A stretch of DNA of 64,000 nt from Proteus terrae (GTDB lineage Bacteria; Pseudomonadota; Gammaproteobacteria; Enterobacterales; Enterobacteriaceae). Positions 36,619 through 47,703 of this stretch are shown in pieces (positions within the stretch are counted from its first letter, which is position 1; each line of letters opens with the position of its first letter). The stretch lies in the NCBI RefSeq assembly GCF_003144325.1, contig NZ_PENS01000013.1, positions 1 to 64,000 of the forward strand. The letters run 5' to 3'. Below the pieces are notes generated by a model. It was given only the letters and a program-made list of their open reading frames with translations, made no database searches and was not told the DNA's origin. Position numbers and translations under genes: made by a program.

Positions 36619-37323
36619 ATGAAGAAATTTAAATTTCTGTTTTATATTTTTGCTCTTATTGGTGCGATTATTTTTGTTGTAGCTTTATTTGTTATTAAAT
36701 CTGAATTAAATGTAGTAAGGAATGGAATAGAAACAACTGGTGTTGTTATTGACCAAAGTGTGAGTAAATCTTCTGATGGTAACTATTTTTATCACCCTAT
36801 TATTCAATTCTATACTGAAGATAATAGAGAAATAACGTTTCGTTCACCAGAAGGTGGCAGTCAATCCCGCTTTTATCTTGGTGAAAAAATTAATGTTATT
36901 TATCTCCCAAGTGATCCACAAAGAGCGACTATTAACAACTTTTTAGGCTTATATGGTGCTGGGACTATATTAAGTATTTTCGGATTGGTATTTGCATCAA
37001 TAGGGCTTATCCCCTTGTATTTTATCAGAAGAAGAGCTACAAGGGATCAACGATTAAAACGTGATGGAATGCCTATTAATGTGAAAATTTCTGAAATTAT
37101 TATTAATAGTAATATCAGTTTTAATCACCGCTCTCCCTATCAAATTATTGCTGATTATCATGATACATTAAACAATCGATTGATTCGTTACAAGAGTGGT
37201 TATATCTTCTTTGATCCCACACCTTATATTAATAGAGAGCTTGTTACAGTCTATGTTGATAAAAAGAATCCCAAAATTTATTACCTTGATATTTCATTCT
37301 TACCTTCGTTTGAAGAGTCATAA
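36619..37323 (+). CDS. DUF3592 membrane protein
   Basis: 234 residues. A membrane helix at about 7-28 leads into a small extracytoplasmic beta-domain (GIETTGVVIDQSVS ... YFYHPIIQFYTED ... ITFRSPEGGSQSRFYLGEKINVIYLPSDPQRATI), a DUF3592 pattern, then a second helix (about 113-138) and another beta-rich part. Function unknown. It is a stand-alone gene with a promoter upstream and a strong terminator downstream, and has no E. coli counterpart at this place. Confidence 0.75.
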   Translation: MKKFKFLFYIFALIGAIIFVVALFVIKSELNVVRNGIETTGVVIDQSVSKSSDGNYFYHPIIQFYTEDNREITFRSPEGGSQSRFYLGEKINVIYLPSDPQRATINNFLGLYGAGTILSIFGLVFASIGLIPLYFIRRRATRDQRLKRDGMPINVKISEIIINSNISFNHRSPYQIIADYHDTLNNRLIRYKSGYIFFDPTPYINRELVTVYVDKKNPKIYYLDISFLPSFEES

Positions 37324-37325
37324 TA

Positions 37326-37362
37326 AAATACTCCTTATATGTTATTAATATAAGGAGTATTT
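37326..37362 (+). terminator. Terminator of the DUF3592 gene
   Basis: AATACTCCTTATAT ... ATATAAGGAGTATT, a 14-bp perfect stem followed by TATTT, three bases after the stop. Confidence 0.8.
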
Positions 37363-37478
37363 ATTTCGTATATTTTCATCAATTAACAGCCTTGTTCACA
37401 GATTTACAAAAGCCTTTTTTATTCGCATCATTTGAGTTTGCTAATTTCTTAGAACCTTTTATCATCTTATATTAATGA

Positions 37479-38147
<669 letters not shown>

Positions 38148-38156
38148 CTTTTGATT

Positions 38157-38197
38157 TAAATAGCTCAAGTTATATAAAATAATTTGAGCTATTTTTT
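38157..38197. terminator. Terminator gstA / pdxY
   Basis: AAATAGCTCAA ... TTGAGCTATTTTTT, between convergent genes. Confidence 0.8.
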
Positions 38198-38215
38198 AAG
38201 CTTGTTATAGCACTA

Positions 38216-39085
38216 TTAATCTAATTGTGTTGCACAAAATCTATGTGTTGGATGCACCATTTGATCTTGAGCAGCAACTAGTTGCAGTTCATACTCATTC
38301 ATCTCTTTTGTTTTTAGCATCACTTCATAAACTGCTGCGGCAACGTGCTCTAATGCGGTTTGTAATTCAACACCTTTGAGTAAATCCACCAGCATTAAAC
38401 CACTGGTTAAATCACCAACACCCACAGGTTGACGCTCACCAAAATCGACTAATGGACGGCTAACATGCCAGCTGTGTTCCGCGGTTACTAACAGCATTTC
38501 AAAGCGATCATGACGATATCCAGCACGTGATAAGTGTTTTACTAATACAACTTTAGGGCCTTGTTTACACAATTCACGAGCAGCATTTACGCACTCATCA
38601 ACATTATGAAGGACTTTGCCACCACTTAATGTTTCAAGCTCTAATAAGTTAGGTGCAATAATATCACTGATAGGTAATGCTTCTTCACACAGTACACCTG
38701 AAACAGCAGGAGGAACAATACACCCTTTTTCAGGATGTCCCATTACAGGATCACAGAAATACCATGCGTTAGGATTCGCTTGTTTCACTTTTTTCACAAT
38801 ATCAACAATACGCAAACCTTGTTCAGCCGATCCTAAATAACCACTTAACACTGCATCACATTGTGAGAGTTTACCGATTGCGGCAATACCATCAACAATC
38901 TCAGTAATGTGCTCTGCTGACATAACACACCCAGTCCATTTTTCTGGATATTGCGTGTGATTTGAAAATTGCACTGTATTTAGAGGCCAAACATTCACCC
39001 CCATACGACGCATTGGGAACTCAGAGGCGCTGTTACCTGCGTGACCGAAAACAACATGTGACTGAATAGAGAGTATATTTTTCAT
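38216..39085 (-). CDS. pdxY: Pyridoxal kinase PdxY
   Basis: 289 residues, ribokinase-like family. It phosphorylates pyridoxal in the salvage of vitamin B6. [16 protein letters not shown] marks the substrate-side N-terminus and GVGDLTSGL the anion-hole region with its catalytic Asp. It follows tyrS on the same strand, the conserved pdxH-tyrS-pdxY order, with a terminator hairpin (39173-39201) in between. Confidence 0.95.
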   Translation of the reverse strand: MKNILSIQSHVVFGHAGNSASEFPMRRMGVNVWPLNTVQFSNHTQYPEKWTGCVMSAEHITEIVDGIAAIGKLSQCDAVLSGYLGSAEQGLRIVDIVKKVKQANPNAWYFCDPVMGHPEKGCIVPPAVSGVLCEEALPISDIIAPNLLELETLSGGKVLHNVDECVNAARELCKQGPKVVLVKHLSRAGYRHDRFEMLLVTAEHSWHVSRPLVDFGERQPVGVGDLTSGLMLVDLLKGVELQTALEHVAAAVYEVMLKTKEMNEYELQLVAAQDQMVHPTHRFCATQLD

Positions 39086-39172
39086 GACATAAACCGATTA
39101 TTGTGAATACACACAACACCCAAGCTTTATCATCATAGGCGAGGTATATACGTTTATTTATTGTTATTAAGA

Positions 39173-39201
39173 AAAAGGGCAACTCACCGGCTGCCCTTTA
39201 C
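39173..39201 (-). terminator. Terminator of tyrS
   Basis: AAAGGGCA ... TGCCCTTT with a T-run on the minus strand, seven bases past tyrS. It partly separates tyrS from pdxY. Confidence 0.7.
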
Positions 39202-39207
39202 TGTCAA

Positions 39208-40482
39208 TTATTTCCAGATAACGAGGCAGTAATGTTTTTTACCGCGACGTAAAATGGAGTAATGACCAAATAAGAAATCTTTTTCTTCAAAGACGTATTC
39301 AGGATTGTCCTGTTTTTCGCCATTAATTGAAACTGCGTTAGAGCCAATCATTGTACGAGCCTGACCACGAGAAGGAACTAATTCTGCGTTAACCAGCGCT
39401 TGTTGCAAATCACTGCCTTTTTCTAACTCAATAGTTGGCATACCGTCTTGTGCTAATTGCTCAAGGTCAGCTTGTGTTAAGTCTGCAATTGCACCAGAGA
39501 ATAAGCTTTCAGTAATACGTTTAGCGGCGATTAAACCCTCTTCACCATGAACTAAACCAGTAACCAATTCTGCTAATACACGCTGAGCACGAGGCGCTTG
39601 ACCGCTATTTTTATCTTCCTCTTCAAGTGCATTAATTTCTTCAATACTCATAAATGTGAAGAATTTCAAGAAGCGATAAACGTCAGCATCCGCTGTATTG
39701 ATCCAGAACTGGTAGAATTTGTATGGGCTGGTTTTCTTAGGATCTAACCAAACCGCACCGCCTTCTGTCTTACCAAATTTAGTTCCATCAGATTTAGTAA
39801 TTAATGGTACGGTCATACCAAATACTTGTTTCTGATTGAAACGACGGGTTAAATCGATACCTGAAGTGATATTACCCCACTGATCAGAGCCACCGATTTG
39901 TAATTCAACACCCAAATGCGTATTTAATGACGCAAAGTCATAAGCTTGTAATAGGTTATAGGCGAATTCAGTAAAAGAGATACCCACATCGTCACGGTTT
40001 AAACGCTGTTTAACCGCTTCTTTGTTGATCATTTGGTTCACAGAGAAGTGTTTACCGATATCACGCAGGAATGTCAGCACATCCATTTGACCGAACCAGT
40101 CATAGTTGTTTGCTAATTCCGCACTGTTTTCACCACTGTTGAAATCTAAGAAAGGTGACACCTGCTTACGAATTTTTTCTACCCATTCGTGAACAGTATC
40201 TTGGGTATTCAGTTTGCGCTCGGTGGCTTTAAAACTAGGATCACCAATTAGACCCGTTGCACCACCCACCAACGCCACAGGCTTATGCCCGGCTAGTTGG
40301 AATCGTTTTAAACACAGCAAAGGAACCAAATGCCCCAAATGCAGGCTATCAGCGGTAGGATCGAAGCCACAATAGAGAGCGACAGGACCTTGCTCCAAAC
40401 GCTCTACTAAAGCTGCCTCATCCGTGACCTGAGCTATTAGCCCACGCTCCTGCAATTGTGTGATTAGGTTCTTGCTAGACAT
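39208..40482 (-). CDS. tyrS: Tyrosyl-tRNA synthetase
   Basis: 424 residues from ATG 40482, chosen because GGAG lies six bases upstream and the length equals that of E. coli TyrS; ATG 40494 adds four residues. Class I synthetase with the HIGH-type motif HLGHL and the KMSKS-type motif KFGKT. A C-terminal S4 RNA-binding domain begins near residue 355. Confidence 0.97.
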   Translation of the reverse strand: MSSKNLITQLQERGLIAQVTDEAALVERLEQGPVALYCGFDPTADSLHLGHLVPLLCLKRFQLAGHKPVALVGGATGLIGDPSFKATERKLNTQDTVHEWVEKIRKQVSPFLDFNSGENSAELANNYDWFGQMDVLTFLRDIGKHFSVNQMINKEAVKQRLNRDDVGISFTEFAYNLLQAYDFASLNTHLGVELQIGGSDQWGNITSGIDLTRRFNQKQVFGMTVPLITKSDGTKFGKTEGGAVWLDPKKTSPYKFYQFWINTADADVYRFLKFFTFMSIEEINALEEEDKNSGQAPRAQRVLAELVTGLVHGEEGLIAAKRITESLFSGAIADLTQADLEQLAQDGMPTIELEKGSDLQQALVNAELVPSRGQARTMIGSNAVSINGEKQDNPEYVFEEKDFLFGHYSILRRGKKHYCLVIWK

Positions 40483-40614
40483 CAATGACTCCATCGGTTT
40501 ATTGTTTTTTGTCTATTTAAAATATAAGTGAAACATAAGTGGTATAGCATAAAGCGCCACTACATTAAGTACCAGTAGAAAAAGACTTTTTGAGGCAAAT
40601 TTATTAACACACTA

Positions 40615-41268
40615 TTAAGGTGCTAATCGCTCAATGTCCCATCCTTGTGGTGATTTTTGGTAGATAAAGCGATCGTGCAGACGATTTTCTCGACCTTGCC
40701 AAAATTCAACAGAATCAAATGTCACACGATATCCACCCCAGAAACTCGGTAACGGCACTTCTCCATTTTGGAATTTCTGTTTTAATTCCAAGAACTTACC
40801 TTCCAACACACCTCTTGCGGAAATGCGAGAAGACTGTTGAGAAGCCCAGGCCGCAATTTGGCTATCTTTAGGGCGGCTATGGAAATATTTAATCACTTCA
40901 ATAGGAGAAAGTTTTTCTGCTTTCCCTAAAAAACAAACTTGTCTTTCTAAGGGATACCAAGGAAATAATAAACTAACTCGTTGATTGTGCTCTAAATGAC
41001 TCGCCTTACGACTACCCAAATTGGTATAAAAAACTAAGCCATGTTCATCGAAGTGTTTTAATAACACGATACGTTGGTAAGGTTGCCCATTTTCATCAAC
41101 TGTTGCGACACACATTGCAGTAGGATCACTCAAACGCGCTTCGCAAGCCTGCTTTAGCCACTTTTCAAACAAAACTAACGGCTGTTCAGTTAATTCATGA
41201 CGTCGTAGTCCACCGTTCATATATTCACGGCGTAAATCTGCGACGTCAATAAAATCAAGTTCTGTCAT
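40615..41268 (-). CDS. pdxH: Pyridoxine/pyridoxamine 5'-phosphate oxidase
   Basis: 217 residues, FMN-dependent, making pyridoxal 5'-phosphate. The family signature [25 protein letters not shown] is present near the C-terminus (written here as consecutive parts FWGGYRV and [13 protein letters not shown]). It is upstream of tyrS as in E. coli. Confidence 0.96.
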   Translation of the reverse strand: MTELDFIDVADLRREYMNGGLRRHELTEQPLVLFEKWLKQACEARLSDPTAMCVATVDENGQPYQRIVLLKHFDEHGLVFYTNLGSRKASHLEHNQRVSLLFPWYPLERQVCFLGKAEKLSPIEVIKYFHSRPKDSQIAAWASQQSSRISARGVLEGKFLELKQKFQNGEVPLPSFWGGYRVTFDSVEFWQGRENRLHDRFIYQKSPQGWDIERLAP

Positions 41269-41311
41269 TTTTCACTCTCTCTTTTGAGAAACTGCATTCA
41301 GCATATCACGC

Positions 41312-42424
41312 TTAACGAGGATTTGTAGGGTAAATCGCCCCTAAAACGGTTTCTCTTGATGCCCCTGTTACAGAAGGTAAATTCCCTGATTCATTTGCAA
41401 TAGTACGCGCGGCTAACCAAGCAAATGCCAACGCTTCCATGTCATCACCACTTAAACCATATTTATCCGTTGTCGCGACTTCTGTACCCGGTAATAGTGA
41501 AGCTAAACGATGCATAATTTGCCCATTACGCGCCCCACCACCACAAACGAGTAAACGTTCACATCCACCGTTTAGTTGGATCTGTTGCACAATACTTATT
41601 GCAGTTAATTCGACTAAAGTTGCCTGTACATCTTCAGGAAAAACATTAGGTACTCTTGCTAAATGGTAATTTAACCATTGTGTATTGAAATATTCTCGCC
41701 CTGTACTTTTAGGTGCTGAACGCGAAAAGTAAGGATCCGAAAGCATATCTTTCAATAAAATTGGGTTTACAGTGCCAGTAGCAGCCCATTTACCATTATC
41801 ATCATAAGGTGTTTGGTTATGGATCCAATTCCAGCTATCTAATAGCATATTTCCAGGACCTGTATCGTAGCCCTTAACTGCAACACCAGGTAATAACAAT
41901 GAAATATTGGCGATACCACCGATATTTAAAATAATACGTTTTTCAACAGAATGTCCTAATACAGCAAGATGAAAAGCAGGTACTAAAGGTGCACCTTGCC
42001 CGCCGTAAGCAATATCTCTGCGACGAAAATCACCAACCGTCGTAATTCCTGTTAATGCAGCAACACGATTGTTGTCACCAATTTGCATAGTAAATGGCAT
42101 ATCACTTTCTGGCTCATGCCAAATGGTTTGTCCATGGCACCCTATCGCCGTAATATCACTCGCACTAAGTTTTACTTTTGCAAGTAACTCTATAATTGCT
42201 TGCGCATAAAGCTCGCCCAATTGGGCATCTAATAGGCCGATTTCATGTAAGGTAGTAGGTTGCCCTTGGCAAACAGCTAAAATTCGTTGGCGTAGATTCT
42301 GTGGGTAAGGCAGAAAGTGATTTTCTTGTTGTGCAACGAACTTATTATTGATTGCAGCTAATACAACATCAACACCATCTAAACTAGTGCCAGACATCAC
42401 ACCAATGTACCGCCCTGCTATCAT
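41312..42424 (-). CDS. anmK: Anhydro-N-acetylmuramic acid kinase
   Basis: 370 residues from ATG 42424, chosen because AAGGA lies seven bases upstream and the length matches E. coli AnmK; ATG 42454 would add ten residues. It cleaves and phosphorylates anhydro-MurNAc in wall recycling. [10 protein letters not shown] is the ATP-binding start, and GHDGQT-type [11 protein letters not shown] and GGIANI follow. Divergent from slyB. Confidence 0.95.
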   Translation of the reverse strand: MIAGRYIGVMSGTSLDGVDVVLAAINNKFVAQQENHFLPYPQNLRQRILAVCQGQPTTLHEIGLLDAQLGELYAQAIIELLAKVKLSASDITAIGCHGQTIWHEPESDMPFTMQIGDNNRVAALTGITTVGDFRRRDIAYGGQGAPLVPAFHLAVLGHSVEKRIILNIGGIANISLLLPGVAVKGYDTGPGNMLLDSWNWIHNQTPYDDNGKWAATGTVNPILLKDMLSDPYFSRSAPKSTGREYFNTQWLNYHLARVPNVFPEDVQATLVELTAISIVQQIQLNGGCERLLVCGGGARNGQIMHRLASLLPGTEVATTDKYGLSGDDMEALAFAWLAARTIANESGNLPSVTGASRETVLGAIYPTNPR

Positions 42425-42645
42425 GTTCTTTTCCTTATAATCAAGATGATGCAAATTTTTAACATATAATGTTATATTCTCTTTTTTCAGAAATCTCTTC
42501 TGTTTTTACTATCGGCCTTTACTATATAGTAAGCTATATATTATTAAAATCAGTGTCGACAAACGCAAAAAACGAGCTATAACTGATACTAGATAACATT
42601 GGTATAATCTGAGCAACTCGCCTCAGGTTTTCTTTAGGAGTAACT

Positions 42646-43113
42646 ATGTTTAAGCATTTACTTATTGGTCTTTTTACAATGACTGTACTTACTGGTTGTG
42701 TGAATACAAATTCACTGTCCGGTGATACTTACACCGCAAGCCAAGCAAAACAAGCTCAAAATATTACTTATGGTACAGTGGTTTCTGTGCGTGCAGTGAA
42801 TATTCAAGCGGGTAGCGATGAGAATATTTTAGGTGCGATTGGTGGTGCCGTTCTCGGTGGTATGTTAGGTAACACTGTGGGTGGTGGTACAGGCCGTAAC
42901 CTTGCAACAGCCGCTGGTGCAATTGCTGGTGGTATGGCAGGACAACAAGCACAAGGCGCATTAAACACTACTAAGGGTGTTCAAATTGAAGTTCGTTTAG
43001 ATAGCGGTAGAACTGTCGCTATCGTTCAAAAAGCAGATAATACTGTTTACAGCCAAGGTCAACGTGTTGCCGTTATCGGTAACGGAAATAACTTAACTGT
43101 TTCTCCTCGCTAA
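42646..43113 (+). CDS. slyB: Outer membrane lipoprotein SlyB
   Basis: 155 residues with lipobox LTGC (Cys 18) and a glycine-zipper domain (about 60-105, GAIGGAVLGGMLGNTVGGGTG). SlyB stabilises the outer membrane under stress and belongs to the PhoPQ regulon in relatives. Followed by a terminator. Confidence 0.95.
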   Translation: MFKHLLIGLFTMTVLTGCVNTNSLSGDTYTASQAKQAQNITYGTVVSVRAVNIQAGSDENILGAIGGAVLGGMLGNTVGGGTGRNLATAAGAIAGGMAGQQAQGALNTTKGVQIEVRLDSGRTVAIVQKADNTVYSQGQRVAVIGNGNNLTVSPR

Positions 43114-43124
43114 TAATTAGCAAC

Positions 43125-43160
43125 AAAAAACAGGCAACATTAAAGTTGCCTGTTTTATTT
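43125..43160 (+). terminator. Terminator of slyB
   Basis: AAAACAGGCAAC ... GTTGCCTGTTTTATTTT. Confidence 0.85.
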
Positions 43161-43242
43161 TATGACTTAATAATAAGTAACCGAAAGAGAGCGCGAATAT
43201 ATAATCTAGTTATCACAATTCAAACTATATAATGATTTACGT

Positions 43243-43379
43243 TATATACTCGTCATATTTCAAGTTCAGTGTTGTAGACATCGTTTACTCACACCAGTTA
43301 CATATTTTATATGTCCTAGTGACTCATTCACTTGTTATCTAGCTGAGTACTGAATTATTTAGAGTATAGTTACCATCAT
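43243..43379. repeat. ERIC (IRU) element 2, between slyB and slyA
   Basis: About 137 bp. The ends ATATACTCGTCATATTTCAAG and AATTATTTAGAGTATAG are ERIC termini, with the internal CACTTGTTATCTAGCTGAG and ACTCACACCAGTTAC matching the family. About ten extra bases sit in the middle relative to copy 1 (5238-5356), to which it is inverted. Located between two convergent 3' ends. Confidence 0.85.
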
Positions 43380-43424
43380 GTAATTAATATCATTTAAATA
43401 GAATATATATTAAATTTGAAATTA

Positions 43425-43853
43425 TTAGTCATTTAGCCTATTTATATTTTTTTCTAATTTTTTGATTGTACCTATTAACCTTTCGATTTCTTCTAGTTGG
43501 ATACCACCCAATATCTCTCGTCTCGTTTTTTCTATTACTGTGTAAACCTCATTAATAAAAGGCTCAGATTCTTTTGTTAATTTTATACGTTTTGCTCTGC
43601 GATCATTTGCACATGTATGCCGACATATCAGTTTTTTTTCTTCCAGTTGATCTAAGGTTCTCACTAAAGATGGTTGCTCGATTCCTATTGCTTTTGCCAA
43701 TTGGATTTGTGACTGCTCTGGAGGTAATTGGCTGATATTATACAAAGTAACCCAATGGGTTTGGGTTAATTTTAACGGTTTGAGACGATGATCAATTAAA
43801 GCACGCCATAATCGAACTAAACGCGCTAAATCAGCTCCTAATGTTGATTCCAC
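43425..43853 (-). CDS. slyA: MarR family regulator SlyA
   Basis: 142 residues, winged helix. Nearly the length of E. coli SlyA (144) and very similar ([36 protein letters not shown]). SlyA counteracts H-NS silencing and controls virulence and envelope genes in several enterics. It lies convergent to slyB, as in relatives. Confidence 0.95.
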   Translation of the reverse strand: MESTLGADLARLVRLWRALIDHRLKPLKLTQTHWVTLYNISQLPPEQSQIQLAKAIGIEQPSLVRTLDQLEEKKLICRHTCANDRRAKRIKLTKESEPFINEVYTVIEKTRREILGGIQLEEIERLIGTIKKLEKNINRLND

Positions 43854-44306
43854 TTATCTCTCCTTAATTAGCATTTTCAGTCAACTTATTACAAAGTTTA
43901 GATATTCATTTTTAATGCAATATTTACCTATTCTTTTTAATTAAAATATTACCTTTAATAACTAATATAGTTATAATCCTATTTATTAGATAAGTAATTA
44001 TTTTCCAGATGTAATTAAATCATTTCTTTCTAGCAACGAAAGTCCATAAAGAATAACCTTGTTATAAAAACTAATCTATATTTTTTTACATAATAATAAT
44101 TATTATTTTAAACTCAACACTAAAAAACAATAAAAATAGCATTATTATCAAATGGTTAAAAAAACAAACAACCAGAGTAACACTTTAAAGTTATAACTTT
44201 ATATTAATAAAGAAAAAATAATAAACTACATAACTACAATAAATAAAAACAATGAATTAAAAAGATAGTTAATTATTATTTTAATATTAAAAAATAAGTG
44301 GAACAT
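43854..44306. other. AT-rich intergenic region upstream of slyA
   Basis: 453 bp of extreme A/T content, no ORF. Such sequence suits H-NS binding, in line with SlyA biology, but that is inference. No hairpin with a T-run seen. Confidence 0.45.
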
Positions 44307-44546
44307 TTAAAATAAATTGAGTTGTTCATTCTCTTTTTCAATTGAAGAACCCACTCTTTTTAATGTTCTTAAATAACGTTGCTGACAAAGTCGTAATATA
44401 TTTCTTTTCTCATGTTGATTCATTTTTGACCAATTAAACCGCTCTTGACGGCTACGATAACACCCCATGCAATATCCTTGTGCATTCATTTCGCAACGTC
44501 CAATACAAGGACTAGGAATATCAAAAAATTCTAATTGTTCTTGCAA
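44307..44546 (-). CDS. ydhL: DUF1289 protein YdhL
   Basis: 79 residues. The cysteine pattern CIGRCEMNAQGYCMGCYRS is diagnostic of DUF1289 and probably binds a metal. Function unknown. In E. coli it is close to nemRA-gloA, consistent with gloA next door; nemR and nemA are absent here. Confidence 0.85.
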   Translation of the reverse strand: MQEQLEFFDIPSPCIGRCEMNAQGYCMGCYRSRQERFNWSKMNQHEKRNILRLCQQRYLRTLKRVGSSIEKENEQLNLF

Positions 44547-44731
44547 TTGATTTTCCCTCCCTATTGTTTGTTACAATAGAGTATAGTTAATAGAGATATT
44601 ATCTGCACAACATGATTTATTGAACTGTTAAAGGCGTAGTAAAATTGAACTTTAGGGCTTTAACGCGTTATAGTACTCCGCCATCAGTTTATCTGTAGGG
44701 TTTAATCATTAGAAAAACACAAGAGGTTTAT

Positions 44732-45139
44732 ATGCGAGTACTTCATACCATGATCCGAGTGGGCGATTTGCAACGTTCTATCGACTTTTATACCAAGGTT
44801 TTAGGTATGCAACTTCTACGCACTAGCGAGAATGAGGAATATAAATACTCGTTAGCTTTTGTTGGTTATGGTGATGAAAGCACCGGTGCGGTTATCGAAT
44901 TAACCTATAACTGGGGTGTAAACAGCTACGAAATGGGAACTGCTTTTGGGCATGTAGCATTAGGAGTTGATGATGTTGCTGCAACCTGCGAAACCATTCG
45001 CCAAGCTGGCGGTAATGTTACCCGTGATGCAGGCCCAGTAAAAGGCGGATCAACAATTATTGCTTTTGTTGAAGATCCTGATGGATACAAAATCGAGCTC
45101 ATCGAAAACAAAAGTGCAAGTCACGCTCTAGGTAAATAA
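44732..45139 (+). CDS. gloA: Lactoylglutathione lyase (glyoxalase I)
   Basis: 135 residues. It converts the methylglyoxal-glutathione hemithioacetal to lactoylglutathione. The four metal ligands His5, Glu56, His74 and Glu122 are all present at E. coli numbering, which predicts a Ni2+-type enzyme. AGAGG precedes ATG 44732. rnt follows. Confidence 0.97.
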   Translation: MRVLHTMIRVGDLQRSIDFYTKVLGMQLLRTSENEEYKYSLAFVGYGDESTGAVIELTYNWGVNSYEMGTAFGHVALGVDDVAATCETIRQAGGNVTRDAGPVKGGSTIIAFVEDPDGYKIELIENKSASHALGK

Positions 45140-45235
45140 TTTTTATTAAAACCAGAAAGATAACATGCTTATCTTTCTGGCCTTACTGATTATCAATTTC
45201 CGATACTCTATTTTTTGTCGGATAAGTACAATTTA

Positions 45236-45874
45236 ATGCCTGATATAAATAATCCCAATAAGCTTTGTAACCGTTTTCGGGGTTACTACCCTGTTGTCAT
45301 TGATGTTGAAACAGGTGGATTTAATGCGAAAACAGACGGTTTACTTGAAATTGCCGCTATTACATTAAAAATGGATGAACAAGGTTGGCTAAAACCAGAC
45401 AACACTTTACATTTTCATGTTGAACCCTTTGAAGGGGCTAATCTTGAACCAGCAGCCTTAGAATTTACAGGTATTGATCCGACCAATCCTTTACGTGGTG
45501 CAGTCAGTGAATATGAAGCCTTTCATGCCATTTTTAAAATGGTACGTAAAGGAATGAAGGATGCAGATTGTAATCGCGCCATTATTGTGGCTCACAATGC
45601 AAATTTTGATCACAGCTTTGTAATGGCTGCCGCTGAGCGAGCTGGATTAAAACGCAATCCTTTTCATCCATTTGCCACCTTTGATACAGCAGCTTTAAGC
45701 GGATTGGTATTAGGGCAGACAATTTTAGCTAAAGCCTGCATCACTGCTGGTATTCCCTTTGATAGCAAATTAGCGCATGGCGCGTTATACGATACAAATC
45801 GCACATCATTACTTTTTTGTGAATTAGTTAACCGCTGGAAAAAGCTTGGTGGATGGCCATTACCTACACCTTAA
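45236..45874 (+). CDS. rnt: Ribonuclease T
   Basis: 212 residues from ATG 45236. A TTG at 45215 would start with MSDKYN, reminiscent of E. coli MSDN, but ATG 45236 gives the same spacing to the conserved LCNRFRG; neither has a strong ribosome-binding site. DEDDh 3'-5' exonuclease: [10 protein letters not shown] (first motif), HNANFDHSF and HGALYDT. It trims tRNA and other stable RNA 3' ends. Confidence 0.93.
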   Translation: MPDINNPNKLCNRFRGYYPVVIDVETGGFNAKTDGLLEIAAITLKMDEQGWLKPDNTLHFHVEPFEGANLEPAALEFTGIDPTNPLRGAVSEYEAFHAIFKMVRKGMKDADCNRAIIVAHNANFDHSFVMAAAERAGLKRNPFHPFATFDTAALSGLVLGQTILAKACITAGIPFDSKLAHGALYDTNRTSLLFCELVNRWKKLGGWPLPTP

Positions 45875-45908
45875 AGTCATGGTGTCTCTGGTACATTTAT
45901 GAATAACA

Positions 45909-45944
45909 GAAAAAAGCCAGTTCAAAGATGAACTGGCTTTTTTA
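45909..45944. terminator. Terminator rnt / grxD
   Basis: AAAAAAGCCAGTT ... AACTGGCTTTTTT, bidirectional, between convergent genes. Confidence 0.88.
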
Positions 45945-45996
45945 CTGAAGATCTCACTATTTTTATACGTTTCAATACCGAAACGATAAAAATTAA

Positions 45997-46338
45997 TTAC
46001 TGTGCTTCTTCTTCACCACGATATTTATCAGCAGTCTCTTTTAATAACTTTTGTAATTCACCGTGCTGATACATTTCTAAAATAATGTCACATCCACCGA
46101 CTAATTCACCATCTACCCATAATTGTGGGAAGGTTGGCCAGTGTGCATATTTTGGTAATTCTGCACGAATATCTGGGTTTTGCAGGATATCAACATACGC
46201 AAAACGCTCACCACAAGCAGAGATAGCTTGAACTGCCTGAGCAGAAAAACCACAACTTGGTAATTTTGGTGAACCTTTCATGTATAAAATAATTGGGTTT
46301 TCGTTGATCTGGCGTTCAATTTTTTCAATAGTCGTCAT
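45997..46338 (-). CDS. grxD: Monothiol glutaredoxin GrxD (Grx4)
   Basis: 113 residues with the CGFS active site (29-32), marking a monothiol glutaredoxin that carries [2Fe-2S] clusters with glutathione and BolA partners. Usual length. Convergent with rnt as in E. coli. Confidence 0.96.
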   Translation of the reverse strand: MTTIEKIERQINENPIILYMKGSPKLPSCGFSAQAVQAISACGERFAYVDILQNPDIRAELPKYAHWPTFPQLWVDGELVGGCDIILEMYQHGELQKLLKETADKYRGEEEAQ

Positions 46339-46693
46339 TTGTAAGTCCTTACAGCCTTTTATATTCGATATGCTTTATAGGGGAAAACATGAAAGAAGAA
46401 TACCACTTTATATTAGAAACCTCTATATAAGTTTAGTTATCGATATAAAACAACAAGTTGGTACTAAATTACAGTACTATTGGTGAGAAAACACACAATA
46501 AAACATAAAAAATAAATCAATACGTTACAGATGCTTATGAGTGTGTTTTATCTTATTATTTCATCTCTTACTACTGACATAATCACTGACCAAAATGTTA
46601 GGAGAAATAAAAAGCCTCAATTAAGAGGCTGAGAGCATTTCAATTAAGAAAATCGTCAATGCTCGAATCGATTGGTTCAATTGAAATGACTTA
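46339..46693. other. Intergenic region with structured 3' sequence
   Basis: 355 bp. A minus-strand terminator (AGCCTC-TTAATT-GAGGCT plus T5, 46605-46631) lies 60 bp past the lipoprotein gene. Between them is a 10-bp inverted repeat, CATTTCAATT (46636-46645) / AATTGAAATG (46679-46688). The rest is the grxD upstream region. Confidence 0.55.
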
Positions 46694-47158
46694 TTACTGT
46701 ATGGTTCCGTTCTCTAAAAGGATCAAACAGCCCAGTGTATAAGTAATATCGCTTATTTCACCTTTTATTTTTGCAGTTTGTCCTTTCTTAATTTTAAGAA
46801 CATTATCTTCTTCACTTGGTTTTAAAGTATATGAAGCACTGGCTTTATTATTAAATGAAATAGCAACAACTTTAGGTGGTGTTGGTTTATAGAGGTCGTA
46901 TCTGACTACTTCTTCTAAACTTGCAATAGTGGTCACTCTTCCTTCTAAAATAACCCACTTCCCTCTCCATTTTTTCTTCGCCGCAATCTCATTATCACTA
47001 AAGTCCTTACATATTCCCGCATAAGTCGCTTCAGTTACTGGAGATTCCATTGATGGAACGATTTGATTTACAGCACTATTAACTGAACGAATAGCCTCGT
47101 TTATTTTACACCCTGATAATAATGTGATTATAGATAGTAATAACACCGTCTTCTTCAT
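46694..47158 (-). CDS. Lipoprotein with predicted OB-fold (tRNA_anti-like)
   Basis: 154 residues. Lipobox LLSGC (Cys 17). The mature region includes KKWRGKWVILEGRVTTIA and LKIKKGQTAKIKGEISDI, the pattern of tRNA_anti-like OB-fold domains in small envelope lipoproteins. Function unknown. First gene of an accessory block between grxD and sodB. Confidence 0.7.
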   Translation of the reverse strand: MKKTVLLLSIITLLSGCKINEAIRSVNSAVNQIVPSMESPVTEATYAGICKDFSDNEIAAKKKWRGKWVILEGRVTTIASLEEVVRYDLYKPTPPKVVAISFNNKASASYTLKPSEEDNVLKIKKGQTAKIKGEISDITYTLGCLILLENGTIQ

Positions 47159-47703
47159 ACAAATTCCTTTATAAAGTCAAAAAAAGATAGATAAAATATA
47201 AATCCAATAAGATAAAAATCGATTTTAATTAAATAAAACAACGCCCTCGCCAACATTATGGATAAATGTATGACTATTTCTAAATCGCTTAATATTTTGA
47301 TCTGACAGTATAGATTATAAAAAATAGCACTATAACTTTTCGTTAACTTATTTTAAATAAGAAAAATCTTGCCACCCTAGACTTCCATAAATAAATAAAA
47401 ATAAGCCAGTCAAATTCCGATTGGTTTTACCTATAAAATTAATATTATTATTTTAGTTTGTAGTTTAAAAATATAATTTATTATAAAACTCAAGATTAAA
47501 TATTTAACATATCTCTTTATTGGAATTATATTTAGCTATATATCCTTTAATATTAAAGAGGTAACAAGAGAAGAAATAACAATTTTCATATCAAAATAAA
47601 CACATTAAATTTCATAATCTATACATTAAGATAAAACACTACCTTCTTAAAAAGATATAATGTATATAAATGGGTTTATTATAAATCCTGATGAGTATTA
47701 ACT
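47159..47703. other. AT-rich intergenic region
   Basis: 545 bp, no ORF. A weak plus-strand hairpin CCAGTC ... GATTGG followed by TTTT is near 47407-47430. Otherwise nothing recognised. Confidence 0.45.
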
